The notes under the pieces were generated by a model that was not told the origin of the DNA, did no database searches, and saw only the letters and a list, made by a program, of their open reading frames with translations. DNA of 64,000 nt from Nitrobacter sp963807355 (GTDB taxonomy: Bacteria; Pseudomonadota; Alphaproteobacteria; Rhizobiales; Xanthobacteraceae), in assembly GCA_963807355.1 (NCBI GenBank), contig CAWEBX010000002.1:52855-116854 (forward strand). Reading direction: 5' to 3'. The position numbers and the translations under genes were made by a program. Of the stretch, positions 42,627 through 53,449 are shown in pieces (within the stretch, counting starts at the first letter, position 1; every line of letters begins with the position of its first letter).

Positions 42627-44453
42627 ATGAATCTCCGCAACGTCGCGATTATCGCTCACGTCGACCATGGCAAGACCACTCTCGTGGATCGCCTGCTCCA
42701 GCAGTCCGGCACTTACCGCGACAATCAGCGTGTGGTCGAGCGCGCCATGGATTCCAATGACCTGGAACGCGAACGCGGCATCACCATCCTCGCCAAGGCC
42801 GCCTCGGTGCAATGGAACGACATCCGCATCAATATCGTGGACACCCCCGGCCACGCGGATTTCGGCGGTGAAGTTGAGCGTATCCTCAACATGGTGGATG
42901 GCGCCTTGGTGCTGGTGGATGCGGCCGAGGGCCCCCTGCCGCAGACCAAGTTCGTGGTCTCCAAAGCACTGAAGGTCGGGCTGAAGCCGATCGTCGTCAT
43001 CAACAAGGTAGATCGCCCGGACGCCCGTCCAACCGAGGTCATCAACGAGGTGTTCGATCTGTTTGCGGCGCTCGAGGCCAGCGACGAGCAACTCGACTTT
43101 CCGATCCTCTACGGCTCGGCAAAGCAGGGCTGGATGGCAGATAGCGCGGAAGGACCCCAGGATGCCGGCATGCAACCGCTGTTCGACCTGATCGTACGGC
43201 ATGTCCCACCGCCGAAAGTGGAGGATGGACCATTCCGCATGATCGGGACGATCATCGAGGCCAATCCATATCTCGGCCGAGTCATCACCGGCCGAATCTC
43301 CTCGGGCATGATCAAGCCGAACCAGAGCATCAAGGTGCTGGCGCGGGACGGGAAACTGATCGAGCAGGGCCGCATCTCGAAAATCCTCGCCTTCCGCGGT
43401 CTCGAGCGCACGCCGCTCGAGGAAGCAACGGCTGGTGACATCGTCGCCATCGCAGGATTGACCAAGGGCACGGTGGCCGACACCTTTTGCGATCCTGCTG
43501 TCGAGGAGCCGCTTCCCGCGCAGCCGATCGATCCGCCGACTGTCTCCATGACCTTCATGGTCAACAATTCGCCGCTGGCTGGCACCGAGGGCAGCAAGGT
43601 GACGAGTCGCATGATCCGGGATCGATTGCTGCGCGAGGCTGAAGGCAATGTCGCACTACGTGTGACGGAGGCTGCGGACAAAGATTCGATGGAGGTATCT
43701 GGCCGCGGCGAATTGCAGCTCGCGATCCTGATTGAGACCATGCGGCGCGAGGGATTCGAGCTATCGGTATCGCGGCCGCGCGTGGTGCTGAAAAAGGACG
43801 AGGCGAGCGGCGAATGGCAGGAGCCGATCGAGGAGGTCGTGGTCGACGTCGACGAGGAGCATTCCGGCGTCGTGGTGCAGAAGATGAGCGAGCGCAAAGC
43901 CGAAATGACGGAGATGAAGCCGTCGGGCGGCAACCGGCTACGGTTGGTTTTCTACGCACCGACGCGCGGCCTGATCGGCTATCAGGGCGAACTTCTCACC
44001 GACACCCGCGGGACGGCGATCATGAACCGACTGTTCCACGGCTACGCGCCCTACAAAGGCGACATTCAAGGCCGCCGCAACGGGGTGCTGATTTCCAACG
44101 AACAGGGCGAAGCCGTGGCATACGCGATGTTCAAGCTGGAGGATCGTGGCCCGATGATGATCGAGCCCGGCTGGAAGGTCTACCGCGGCATGATCGTCGG
44201 CGAGCACACTCGCGATAACGACCTCGAGATCAACGTGCTGAAGGGCAAGCAGCTCACCAACATCCGCACCACATCGAAGGACGAGGCGGTGCGGCTGACG
44301 CCGCCGATTAAGATGACTCTGGAAAAGGCTCTGGCCTATATCGAGGACGACGAACTCGTCGAAGTAACGCCGAAGTCGATACGCCTGCGCAAGAAGCATC
44401 TCGATCCTAACGAGCGCAAACGCGCCGAGAAGACCAAGGAGATGGTGGCGTAA
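42627..44453 (+). CDS. typA: Ribosome-associated GTPase TypA/BipA
   Basis: A 608-residue translational GTPase that binds the ribosome near the EF-G site and helps large-subunit assembly and stress or cold growth. The G domain has AHVDHGKTT (10-18), RGITI in switch I, DTPGHADFGGEV, and NKVDRPDAR. EF-Tu domain II, EF-G domain III and domain V analogues follow, ending in the BipA-specific C-terminal domain. Full length. ATG 42627 starts at the usual MNLRNVAIIAHVD; an ATG at 42609 is also in frame. It is transcribed away from the Crp/Fnr gene through a 275-base gap. Confidence 0.97.
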   Translation: MNLRNVAIIAHVDHGKTTLVDRLLQQSGTYRDNQRVVERAMDSNDLERERGITILAKAASVQWNDIRINIVDTPGHADFGGEVERILNMVDGALVLVDAAEGPLPQTKFVVSKALKVGLKPIVVINKVDRPDARPTEVINEVFDLFAALEASDEQLDFPILYGSAKQGWMADSAEGPQDAGMQPLFDLIVRHVPPPKVEDGPFRMIGTIIEANPYLGRVITGRISSGMIKPNQSIKVLARDGKLIEQGRISKILAFRGLERTPLEEATAGDIVAIAGLTKGTVADTFCDPAVEEPLPAQPIDPPTVSMTFMVNNSPLAGTEGSKVTSRMIRDRLLREAEGNVALRVTEAADKDSMEVSGRGELQLAILIETMRREGFELSVSRPRVVLKKDEASGEWQEPIEEVVVDVDEEHSGVVVQKMSERKAEMTEMKPSGGNRLRLVFYAPTRGLIGYQGELLTDTRGTAIMNRLFHGYAPYKGDIQGRRNGVLISNEQGEAVAYAMFKLEDRGPMMIEPGWKVYRGMIVGEHTRDNDLEINVLKGKQLTNIRTTSKDEAVRLTPPIKMTLEKALAYIEDDELVEVTPKSIRLRKKHLDPNERKRAEKTKEMVA

Positions 44454-44560
44454 ATATCAGGCGCCGATGTTTCGCTGTCTGCAACGAGTCCGCGGCGACA
44501 GCTGCGGAGATGACATATCGATCGCATGATTTTCTGCGATCTGCCTCCCGGTGATATGGA

Positions 44561-45313
44561 ATGAGCGAAGCGTTTGCCAATAATATTCCGCTGGATGACG
44601 TAAGAGCGTTGATCGTTCAGGCACGCGCCTTGATCTTCGATGTCGACGGAACGCTCGCCGAAACGGAGGAGGCTCATCGCAAGGCCTTCAATATCGCATT
44701 CGCTGAAGCTGGCCTTGATTGGTGCTGGGACCGCACCCTCTACAAGGAATTGCTGCGAGTGACAGGTGGAAAGGAACGTATCCGCGCATTCGACGCGTCG
44801 CGAAATGGGGCCTCTCCACGGCTGTCGGATCGCGAGATCGCGGAATTACATCAAGCCAAAACCAAGCTATACGCCGCATTGGTAACCAATGGCGGCTGTT
44901 CGCTTCGGCCGGGCATTCAGACCCTGTTAGCCGCGGCGCGAAAGCGCGCGCAGCCTCTGGCGATTGCGACCACGACCTCGCGCGACAATATCGATGCGTT
45001 GCTGACGGTCTCGCTGGGCAAGGACTGGGCACAGTGGTTTGTGGCTATTGTCGCCGGAGACGAGGTGCGGAACAAGAAGCCTGCACCGGACGTCTATCTC
45101 AAGGTTCTTTCCCAACTCGATCTGCCGGGATCACAATGCCTTGCCATCGAAGATTCCGGAAACGGTCTCGCTTCGGCATCGGCCGCCGGAATTCCTGTCC
45201 TGATTTCACGCAGCGCTTATTTCAGCGACGACGACTTTTCAGGCGCGGCTTTTACAATCGATGACTTCACACACATTATTTCAGACATACCTGAAAATAA
45301 CCGGGATATGTGA
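44561..45313 (+). CDS. cbbY: HAD-superfamily hydrolase, CbbY type
   Basis: A 250-residue HAD phosphatase. Motif I is LIFDVDGTLAETEEAHRKAF with nucleophile D27 and D29; motif II is IATTTSRDN; motif III Lys is in VRNKKPAPDVYL; and motif IV is CLAIEDSGNGLASASAAG. CbbY dephosphorylates the rubisco inhibitor xylulose-1,5-bisphosphate in autotrophs, and the wording of these motifs fits that family. No other Calvin-cycle gene is in the window, so the role is by family only. It ends in a short hairpin (GAGAG-ATT-CTCTC) without a T run. Confidence 0.85.
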   Translation: MSEAFANNIPLDDVRALIVQARALIFDVDGTLAETEEAHRKAFNIAFAEAGLDWCWDRTLYKELLRVTGGKERIRAFDASRNGASPRLSDREIAELHQAKTKLYAALVTNGGCSLRPGIQTLLAAARKRAQPLAIATTTSRDNIDALLTVSLGKDWAQWFVAIVAGDEVRNKKPAPDVYLKVLSQLDLPGSQCLAIEDSGNGLASASAAGIPVLISRSAYFSDDDFSGAAFTIDDFTHIISDIPENNRDM

Positions 45314-45423
45314 TCGGAGAGATTCTCTCGTCGATCCGATTTTAAACGAATAAAGAAAGTCGCTTCCGCCAAAACGGCTCTTTATCAAAACAACTCTTCT
45401 TTCAATCTTTCAATTGTTTTCAT

Positions 45424-46792
45424 TCATGTCTCAGCAAGTCCGGCCGGACCACCTTCGCCTGACGCCTCCACCTCGGGCGGCGAAATAAATTTGCGGGAGC
45501 GTCGGGTAGCTTTAGGCCATTCCGATGCCGAGCGTCCTCTCCAGACGTTTCGTCGGGCTGCCGCTGATGATGGGGATTCCGTGAGGTCGAGAAGCTGACG
45601 CATTTGCGGCAGGCATACCCGCTCCGCGTCGAAATGCTCCACGACAAATTGCCGGGCGGCCTCTCTGATGGCGAAAAACCGATCCGGTTCCTGAAGCGCT
45701 TCAACGACCCGCGCAGCCACTTCATCGACCGCGAAAAAAGGAACCAACAGGCCGTTGTCTCCGGAACTGATGACTTCACGCACCGGCGGCGTGTCCGACC
45801 CTATCACCAGACAGCCGGCGCTCATCGCTTCCAGCGCAGACCAGGACAGCACGAAGGGGTACGTCAGATAGACATGCGCCGATGACACCTGAAGTGCTGC
45901 AATAAAAGTGCTGTATGGAACACCGCCCATGAAATGAACGCGCGACATGTCGATCCGATCGCGCACCTCCTGCAGAAAAATCGACTTCCAGTTGCTGCCC
46001 GCGGGCGGAGGAAGGCCATACGACAATCCATCCCGGCCGATAATGACAATCTGTGCGTTGGGCCGCCGCCTCAATATTTCCGGAAGCGCGCGCATGAAGA
46101 TGTGGTAGCCCCTGAGCGGCTCGAGATTACGCACGACAAATGTCACGATTTCATCCGAGCGGCCGACTTGACGGCCGTTTGGAAGCATCAGACGCGCCTG
46201 CGGATCAGGTCGCACGCGCGATGTATCGATCCCTTCGTGAATAACTTCGATCTTGCTTTGATAATGCCTTGGAAAAGTCGACTGCTGCCAATTTGTCGGC
46301 GAAATTCCGACATCGCAATCAGCTAATGCAAGCAAGGTCGTCGCGTTCTTGAGTTGCAACCCGATATGGCCATCCAGGCCCGAGATCGGGAATTCCGGAT
46401 CGAAGCCGATGTCGCGACCTTCGGCGCCGTAGAAGAACTCGCAATAGACCAATTGCCGCGCCTTGGGAAACATGGTGCGCAACGGCAGTGTTTCGCCCCA
46501 TCCGGGATGGGCAAGGATGACATCCGGCGTAAATCCCGATGTCGCCAGCGTTGAAAGGCTGTAGAGCACCTGCTCGGCGCGACGGCATTCAAGATCGAAA
46601 CGTCTGGCAAACGGATGCGTGCTCCGAGACGTCAGCGTCAGGCAAAGCATATTTAATCAACTTGACCGAAGGCATCGGCTGCGCATTCGATGCACCAATC
46701 GCGGCGAGTTCAAAGCCTAACTCACTCGCTAACGCCGTCGCGAGATTGCGGTACTGCGCCGGGAAATTATTATGCACGAATAAAATTTTCAT
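45424..46792 (-). pseudogene. GT4 glycosyltransferase, frameshifted
   Basis: A family 4 glycosyltransferase whose first about 55 residues (from ATG 46792, MKILFVHNNFPAQYRNLATA) lie in one frame and the rest (HPFARRFDLECRRAEQVLYS onward, about 400 residues) in another. The frames meet near 46622; one missing base restores a continuous protein of about 455 residues. The body has the donor-binding half with VVIIGRDG-type strands and the ExxE-like SALEAMSAGCLVIGSD. It first acts on a membrane or nucleotide-bound acceptor that cannot be inferred. It is the first gene of the glycan region, opposite to the GT2 genes. Confidence 0.85.
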
Positions 46793-47068
46793 CGGCGTGA
46801 TACCTTTGGTTAGGATCGCGCTAAAGCATGCGTGGCGCTATTTAGAAAGACCTTCCATCGCCGGTGTCTTCGTCGATGCCTTCGAGACAATCTCGTCTAA
46901 ATGTTTGCACGTTGACAAGTTCCAAATGAGTCGAGGCTCGTTCATTCAGCTTTCACTTTCGTCTGACATCTTCCTGCCCTAAAAGTGGTCGAATAGTCGA
47001 GACCGGATGGACACGGATAACGAAGTCGCCATATCATCCATAAAATTGGCTAGCGCGGGACATTCGCG

Positions 47069-47299
47069 ATGAGGCTCAAATTTACACAACATGTTTCCGA
47101 TTATCTTCCGCAGATCCAGCACGCGGATTTGCGCAGCGTTGAGGATATTCCGGATTGCGTCGACGGCATCGCAAACTCCATCATCCTGCTGAAAGACGAG
47201 AACGACAGATTGCGCAAGATGGCCGCATCGCTGAGTGTGGAGGCTGAGGACATTCGGCGATCTCTTTCACCTATGAAATCGACGACCTTGTTGGCCTGA
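47069..47299 (+). CDS. Small coiled-coil protein of unknown function
   Basis: A 76-residue protein; residues about 35-70 (LLKDENDRLRKMAASLSVEA) form a coiled coil. The body is acidic and soluble. CGGGA lies about 8 bases before ATG 47069. No domain is recognised. It lies between the GT4 gene and the next hypothetical protein and may be a partner protein of the glycan region, which is speculation. Confidence 0.6.
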   Translation: MRLKFTQHVSDYLPQIQHADLRSVEDIPDCVDGIANSIILLKDENDRLRKMAASLSVEAEDIRRSLSPMKSTTLLA

Positions 47300-47562
47300 C
47301 CATGTACTGGAGCCATGTGCTCACGACGACTGCCACGAGGAACATGATTCGAATCGATATCTCGGAAAGAAATTGATGTATCCTGGCCCCTTCGTTTTCT
47401 CAAGAGATACGGCGATCGCGGGATCGACAGCTTGAGAGCGGAAATGACGTCTATAGTGGTTGCGTCGCGGTTTTGATCGTCTGCCCGCTGATTTCACGAT
47501 AGCGGGTTTTTCAAGACAGCCGGTGGCGCATGACGAATTGGCACGATTGAGGGAGATGGCTG

Positions 47563-48450
47563 GTGGATTTGTTTCGGGGGATGACGAACGAGACTGAGCA
47601 ACAAAAAAATCTAAGTCTCGACCGGGGACTTTTCTTCATCAATTACAAAAGCGCCGAAGACTCCGTCTCGCCACCTTGCGTAATCGTCGCGCCGACCCAG
47701 GGGCATGAGCGCCGCATGGAGATCATTCTGCATCCGGACGCGACCGAGCCGACTTTATACAGTCCCAATTCTGGACTGGTCGTGCGGATTAACACGCCCG
47801 CGACTTTGCAGGTTCAGGTCCGGCCGACAAGACCTGGAGGATCGCGATCTGCCATCGTGCGCGTCGAACAGATCCAGGCCGGACGAATTCCCGACGCGGC
47901 AGGTCCAGGCAACGGCGTGGGGCTGCATGTTGCAACGGAAGGTCTGAAGGTGCTCGGCCACGTCGCAGGCCGCGGCGATATTGTCGTCGGTCCGAATGCG
48001 TGGATCGCTGGTCCGGCCGCGCCGTCTCGCGTGGAAGGCGTGGCGCTGGAATGGCCAGACAAACCTGCGAGCGTCGATATTCGTTACGCGGTCCAGCTCG
48101 CCAACGGTCAGACTGGCAGCGGCAAGATGGTGCCGCTCGGCACCTATGCGGGCACGCGCGGCCGGTCCCTGCCCCTTACCGGCGTGGTTCTCGAGATGAG
48201 CGGCACCGATGAACTGAAGTTTGTGGCCGAGGCAGGCTTTTTAAATGCGCCCACTCTCCGCGCAGTTGGCAGTCGCGTGGTTTTATCGGGTCCGACCAGT
48301 CGCGAACCCCTGGTCGGCATTCGCATCGGGATCGAGCGCAGCGCGCCTGCGGAGGTGGTTGCAACGTCTGCAATACCACGCAAGTCTGCCGGTTCAGCAC
48401 GGGTGCGGGTCTTCCGCAGCCAGCAGCCTCAGGCGGGCGCCGCCAGATAG
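47563..48450 (+). CDS. Beta-rich protein of unknown function in glycan region
   Basis: A 295-residue soluble protein without signal peptide or membrane helix. It is built of beta strands and contains segments such as LEWPDKPASVDIRYAVQLA and TRGRSLPLTGVVLEMSG that loosely resemble the hydrophobic-W or carbohydrate-binding repeats of surface proteins; I do not assign a family. The start is GTG 47563 (GAGGGAG 7-8 bases upstream); ATG 47581 is the alternative. It lies 90 bases before the first GT2 gene on the same strand, so it is probably co-transcribed. Confidence 0.65.
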   Translation: MDLFRGMTNETEQQKNLSLDRGLFFINYKSAEDSVSPPCVIVAPTQGHERRMEIILHPDATEPTLYSPNSGLVVRINTPATLQVQVRPTRPGGSRSAIVRVEQIQAGRIPDAAGPGNGVGLHVATEGLKVLGHVAGRGDIVVGPNAWIAGPAAPSRVEGVALEWPDKPASVDIRYAVQLANGQTGSGKMVPLGTYAGTRGRSLPLTGVVLEMSGTDELKFVAEAGFLNAPTLRAVGSRVVLSGPTSREPLVGIRIGIERSAPAEVVATSAIPRKSAGSARVRVFRSQQPQAGAAR

Positions 48451-48540
48451 AAGCCGATCATCGCTTTTCGGATTGCGCGCTGGAGGCCGGCTGCGGATTT
48501 GAAGCTCCGGCCAAGCGCCAACTTGTCAGGACACCGGCAG

Positions 48541-50979
48541 ATGGTTCTCGGTCCCGTCACTGACAATCAGGACCGTGTTGCATATTCCTCGTATGTCATG
48601 CTCGAACGCATGGCCGCGCAAGCGTTAGCGGCTAAGGACTATTTTGCTGCATTCAAGTACGCGGACAGACGTTGCCGGGTCGATCCATCATCGGCTGCCC
48701 ATTGCTTCGTTCTCCGCGCGGAGGCGAACTGGAGACTCGAACGCAAGGAAGCGGCCATGGCTGATCTCGCCGAAGCGCTCCTCGTCGATCCATCCGATCT
48801 TGCCGCCAACCGCAGAATGTTTGCCTGGGCCACCGACGATCGACGGCGCACCGCAGCCGCCGATCTGATCGGCCGCGACAGCAATCCGGCAGTCCTGCGC
48901 CTTGCCATTGAGGAACTCCGACAGGCGGGGTATCGGCATTGGGCTGCCTATTCGGTATTTGACAACCACGTGACCGGCTGGATCGCGTGGACCACAGCGA
49001 ACGCCGTCGAAGTGAGCGTGGGAGTTGAAAACGGCGCGCTGATCAGCCAACTCGAGCCCGACCCGTTTCACCCTTTGGCCAGCGTGGACGTTCAGGCAGC
49101 GGCGTTCCTGGTTCGGCGTCCAACATCGCGAGCGCCTCAGACGCTGACGCTGACATGCGACGGTGAGATCTTCCGGGTTCGGCGGCTGGCTTCCAACCTG
49201 TCTTCCCCACCTGACCTGCCAAGCCAAGCGTGCCGCCCAACCGCGCCCCGATCCGACACCTCGCCACCCACCGTTATCGTTCCGGTGTACCGGGACGTAG
49301 CGGCGACGCTGGACTGTTTTGACAGTCTCATCAAGGCACGCGCATCGAATACGACTGGGAAACTTTCCTTTCGCATCCTGGCAATCGACGATGCCAGCCC
49401 TGAACCGGAGTTGCGGCGCTATCTCAGTGAGCTTGCCGTCCGTGGGACGATCGATCTCCTCGTGAACGAGACCAATCTCGGCTTCGTCGGCGCGATCAAT
49501 CGCGCGCTGGAGAACGTACTGGCGGGCGACGTCGTTCTGCTCAATTCGGACACCATTGTGCCGCCGGACTTCGTTGGGAGACTGGCGGACGTGGCGCGTT
49601 CCGCGCCGGATATTGGAACAGTGACCCCCTTGTCGAACAACGGTGACATTTTTTCGTTTCCAGTACCGAACAATGTCAATCCGATACAGAGCTATGAGAG
49701 AATTCTCGAGACCGACCGGATCGCGAGCATCGCCAATGCCGGTGATCTCACCGACGTGCCGAGCGGCATTGGCTTCTGTCTGTATGTCACGCGCGACTGT
49801 CTCAAGGCCATTGGCGCGCTATCGGAAAACTTCGAACGAGGCTATCTTGAGGATGTCGATCTTTGCTTGCGCGCACGCGGCAAGGGGTTTCGTAACGTCT
49901 GCGCACCGTCAGTCTATGTCGGGCATCACGGCTCGAAGTCTTTCCAGCACGAGAAGCGACGTTTGGTGCTTCGCAACCTCGAGGTGCTTGACCAGCGATT
50001 TCCCGACTATCGGCGGGAATGTCGCGCATTCGAGATCGCAGATCCGTTGCGACCGGCGCGTGCGAAGCTCGACCGGGCGTTAACATGGCCCTGCCAGCCT
50101 TCCGTTCTGATTCTCGGCAATCGACGGAGATTTGCCGTTGCTGAGGAGCGGGCACGCCATCTCCGCGAGCGTGGCGAGCGAGCGATTTTCCTGTCGCGCG
50201 AACGGGATGTCATTCATGTCAGAGCCGCAGATGGGAGCAGCCCACAAACCATTCAGTTGAATTTCGGCACTGAGACAGGCGCCACCGAGGCGGCTGCCAT
50301 CATCACACGGCTGCGCCCCGATCGAGTCGAGATTATCGAATCGAGCCCATTACCTCAGTTGATCGACCTGATACGGAATCTTGGCCTTCCGATCCGTACG
50401 TGGCTTACGTCAAGGACCTTGAGCGAAACGATCACGTCGCTTCCCGATGAGAATCAGCTTTTTGTTCCCGGAAAGAACGCCCAGGCGTTTGCGAAGGCTC
50501 ACTGGCCCGAACGCAAAATCGTCCTTCAGGATTGGCCGACCCGCCCACTGACCGTGAAGCCGATCCATGGCGCGCGTCTATCGCTTGCCATCGTGCCGTC
50601 TGAACCCTCCCCCGCCTCCTTCCTCTTGATAAGACGTTTGGTAGATGACTTGCGGCGGTCGATCGTTGTTGCCGGCGTGACCTGTGACGATGAGCGTCTG
50701 ATGTCCTGCGCGAATGTTTTCGTTACCGGCAAGATCGCAGCCAGCGAGATCGGCGATGTGCTGGCACCGCATAATCCTGGCTGGCTGTTGACGGATTTCG
50801 ACGAACCGGCATTCGGTCATCCTCTGATCGAAACTGCAAGACGAGCGTCGATACCTGTCGCATACCGCGACTGGTCAGCCGGATCGATCAAACCGCGAAA
50901 GGGCGATCTTGCCATCCCGGCAGACGCGGACGAGGAGGAATTTATCGATGCCGTTATCGCGTGGGCCGGACTGTCCTAA
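48541..50979 (+). CDS. Glycosyltransferase family 2 with TPR-like N-terminus
   Basis: An 812-residue protein. The N-terminal helical repeats (about 20-110; LAAKDYFAAFKYADRRCRVD) are followed by a beta-rich module (about 140-235) and the GT-A domain (about 250-490) with VIVPVYRDV, the DAS/DDASPE nucleotide site, the acceptor DXD-like LLNSDTIVP, and a late GYLEDVDLCLRARG motif giving the catalytic Asp. A C-terminal Rossmann-like part (about 540-810) could be a second glycosyltransferase module. ATG 48541 has AGGA about 10 bases upstream; a TTG 42 bases upstream is less likely. The next GT2 gene starts 2 bases after the stop. Confidence 0.85.
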   Translation: MVLGPVTDNQDRVAYSSYVMLERMAAQALAAKDYFAAFKYADRRCRVDPSSAAHCFVLRAEANWRLERKEAAMADLAEALLVDPSDLAANRRMFAWATDDRRRTAAADLIGRDSNPAVLRLAIEELRQAGYRHWAAYSVFDNHVTGWIAWTTANAVEVSVGVENGALISQLEPDPFHPLASVDVQAAAFLVRRPTSRAPQTLTLTCDGEIFRVRRLASNLSSPPDLPSQACRPTAPRSDTSPPTVIVPVYRDVAATLDCFDSLIKARASNTTGKLSFRILAIDDASPEPELRRYLSELAVRGTIDLLVNETNLGFVGAINRALENVLAGDVVLLNSDTIVPPDFVGRLADVARSAPDIGTVTPLSNNGDIFSFPVPNNVNPIQSYERILETDRIASIANAGDLTDVPSGIGFCLYVTRDCLKAIGALSENFERGYLEDVDLCLRARGKGFRNVCAPSVYVGHHGSKSFQHEKRRLVLRNLEVLDQRFPDYRRECRAFEIADPLRPARAKLDRALTWPCQPSVLILGNRRRFAVAEERARHLRERGERAIFLSRERDVIHVRAADGSSPQTIQLNFGTETGATEAAAIITRLRPDRVEIIESSPLPQLIDLIRNLGLPIRTWLTSRTLSETITSLPDENQLFVPGKNAQAFAKAHWPERKIVLQDWPTRPLTVKPIHGARLSLAIVPSEPSPASFLLIRRLVDDLRRSIVVAGVTCDDERLMSCANVFVTGKIAASEIGDVLAPHNPGWLLTDFDEPAFGHPLIETARRASIPVAYRDWSAGSIKPRKGDLAIPADADEEEFIDAVIAWAGLS

Positions 50980-50981
50980 AC

Positions 50982-53337
50982 ATGACGCGTGTCATCCGGG
51001 CTCGCAAGGCACAGATCACCAAGCCAAAGCTGATCAGCCGGCTCGCGCTCGGCGACGAGGGCACCGTGTCCGGTTTCGTGTTCGATCCGGATGCGCCGGA
51101 ACACCGCTTCACGATCGATATCCTGCTCGACGGCCTGGTGCTGAAGACTGTCTACGCCGACGCGTTCGCGCCGAAATGCTCTGAGCTAGACCGAAGTAAC
51201 ACTTGCGGCTTCGCTGTGAGCATTGACATCGATCTGCTCCATGCCGCGCGTCATCTTTCGGCGCGACTCGCCAATCTCGGAACTCCCGTCGGCCACCCCA
51301 TAGACCTTGAGAATGACACGACGTTTCGAGCCGATCTTCGCCCGACCTGCAAGCTGCGCTGGCTGGGCGGCCTGCACTTTCAGGGGTGGATCGATAGCGA
51401 GATCGTCGTCACTCTGGAAGCGATCGTCGACGGGGAATCCGTCGCGCAGGTCCGCGCCACGGCCTGGACGCACATCGGTGGCGATGCCGAAGGAGGAGCG
51501 TCCCGCAACGTTCGCGCATTCGATTTCCACGTCCCGCAACGTCTCGCCGACGGAAGAGTCCATCGAATCCTGCTGCGGAAAGAGGATGGCGAACAAATTC
51601 CGGCAACAGCCACCTTCGTGGCGTTTCCCGACGGCCTCGCCGGAATGATTGATGTCATCGGCGGCTATGCCGCCGAGCGGTTGCGCGGTAAACTTTACGA
51701 CCGGCTTATTCCAGCCTCGCTGCCGTTGCACGACTATGCCGACTGGCGCGAGCGCTTTCCGTTACCGGAGCCTCAGCCAAGCCCGCTTCGGCTGGCCGTC
51801 GTGATCGCTGGAAGCTCCGGCACCCAGCAGACGCTCGCCAGCCTCGAAGCGCAAAGCCACGAGAATTGGACCGCTGGCGCAATCGACGGCCAGCCGCTGT
51901 CGATCGACAGCGACGCCATGCTGGAGTTTCTCGAGGACGCCGCACCCGATGCGGACTACATCGTCGTGACCATGGCGGGCGTGTCGCTGGAACGAACCGC
52001 TCTTGCACGCATCGCGGCTGCGTTCGACTCCCATCCTGATGCATTAGCTTTGTACGGTGACCTCGACTTCCTCACTGACGACGGTCGTCTCTGGCCGCTT
52101 GCTTTTCCAGCGTTCGATTACGAGAGGTTGCTGGAACAAGGCTATTGCGCCCATCTGTTCGCGGTCCGGCGTAAGGCATTATTTGCGGCCATCGAGGCGG
52201 CGCGGCCGAATAACCTCTACCGCCTTTTCAACAGCCTGCTGGATCAAATCGGTCCTTTGCAGGCAGATATCCTTCACTTGCCGGGAGCGTTGGCGACCAT
52301 GCCAAGGCTCGACCGAACGACAGCCGGTGCGCTGCTGTCCGCGGCAAGCCAGTCGCATCTGCGGGCGCGCGGAATCCATGCAAACGTGACCCAGCGGACC
52401 GGCAATTTTTTTCCGGCGGTTCGAATCAAGCGACCGCTTTCCAAGCAACGCGTGACGGTGATCATCCCGACACGCGACCGCGTTTCTCTCCTGCAACGAT
52501 GCCTGGAGACCATCGCACCTGGCGTTGAACGCTGCCGTGCCGATATCCTTGTTGTCGACAACGACAGCGCGCATCCGCAGACTATTGACTTTCTTTCCGA
52601 TCTGCCGCGACGCGGCATTCGAACGTTGCGGATCGAGGGGCCATTCAATTTCGCAAGGCTCAACAACCAGGCCGCCGCAACGCTCGACAGCGACATCTTG
52701 TGCCTGCTCAACAACGACATCGAAGCGAGTTCCGACGACTGGCTCGAGGAGATGCTCACGCGTCTGGGCGAGCCGGACGTCGGCGCGGTCGGCGCGCTGT
52801 TGACCTGGCCCGGCGACGTCGTCCAGCACGGTGGCGTGGTGTTGGGGATGAACTTTTCGGTCGCGCATGCCTTTACGGACCGGTTCAGCGATGATCCGGG
52901 TTTTCTCGATCAGCTTCTTGTGGCGCACGAATGCAGCGCGGTGACCGCGGCTTGCCTTGCAACGCGACGAAGACGACTATCTCGCTGTCGGCGGAATGGA
53001 CGAGGCTCGCTTCGCGGTGGCGCTCAACGATGTCGACTATTGCCTGCGGCTGCGCGAGGCCGGCAAGCGTATCGTCTTGACACCGTACGCGAAACTGATC
53101 CACGCCGAGTCCGCCAGCCGGGGTGTCGATAATCAAGCCGACCGGCGAGGCCGGTTCGAACACGAACTCAATCTGCTTCGTGCGCGCTGGGGCGAACGGC
53201 TGAACGACGACCCGGCTTACAATCCGCAATTGTCCCGCGACGGTGTCCCCTATAGCGGCCTGGCATGGCCGCCGGGAGGACGAACTCCCCGATACAATCG
53301 TCCGCCGGTCGCGCACGATCTGCCGTTGGGCTTCTGA
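50982..53337 (+). pseudogene. Second GT2 glycosyltransferase, frameshifted
   Basis: About 785 residues after correction. Two N-terminal beta modules (about 20-225; GTVSGFVFDPDAPEHRFTI and CKLRWLGGLHFQGWIDSEI) precede a degenerate GT-like part (about 260-430) and a clear GT2 domain (about 490-720; VTVIIPTRDR, VVDNDSAH, LLNNDIEASSDDWLEEM). Near 52965, one base is missing after TR: the ending DEDDYLAVGGMDEARF and NDVDYCLRLREAGKRIVL lies in another frame that runs to 53337. Without correction the protein would lose the catalytic DVDYC region. It starts 2 bases after the upstream GT2 stop. It could be a sequencing error or a decayed gene. Confidence 0.85.
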
Positions 53338-53384
53338 CGCAATGCTGGGATCTGAGTTCAAGAAATCGAATTAAACTCCAGGTT

Positions 53385-53449
53385 TAATCCTTTCGAGCAT
53401 GATCTTATCCGAAACCGGGTCCGCTTTTGGCGCGGCGCTGCGGGCGGGA
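53385..53449. repeat. Possible repeat at the end of rfbD
   Basis: TTTCGAGCATGATCTTATCC followed by a GC-rich segment is typical of a repeat family with GATC cores. Compare 33600-33660. It lies between the convergent GT2 and rfbD genes. Confidence 0.4.
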
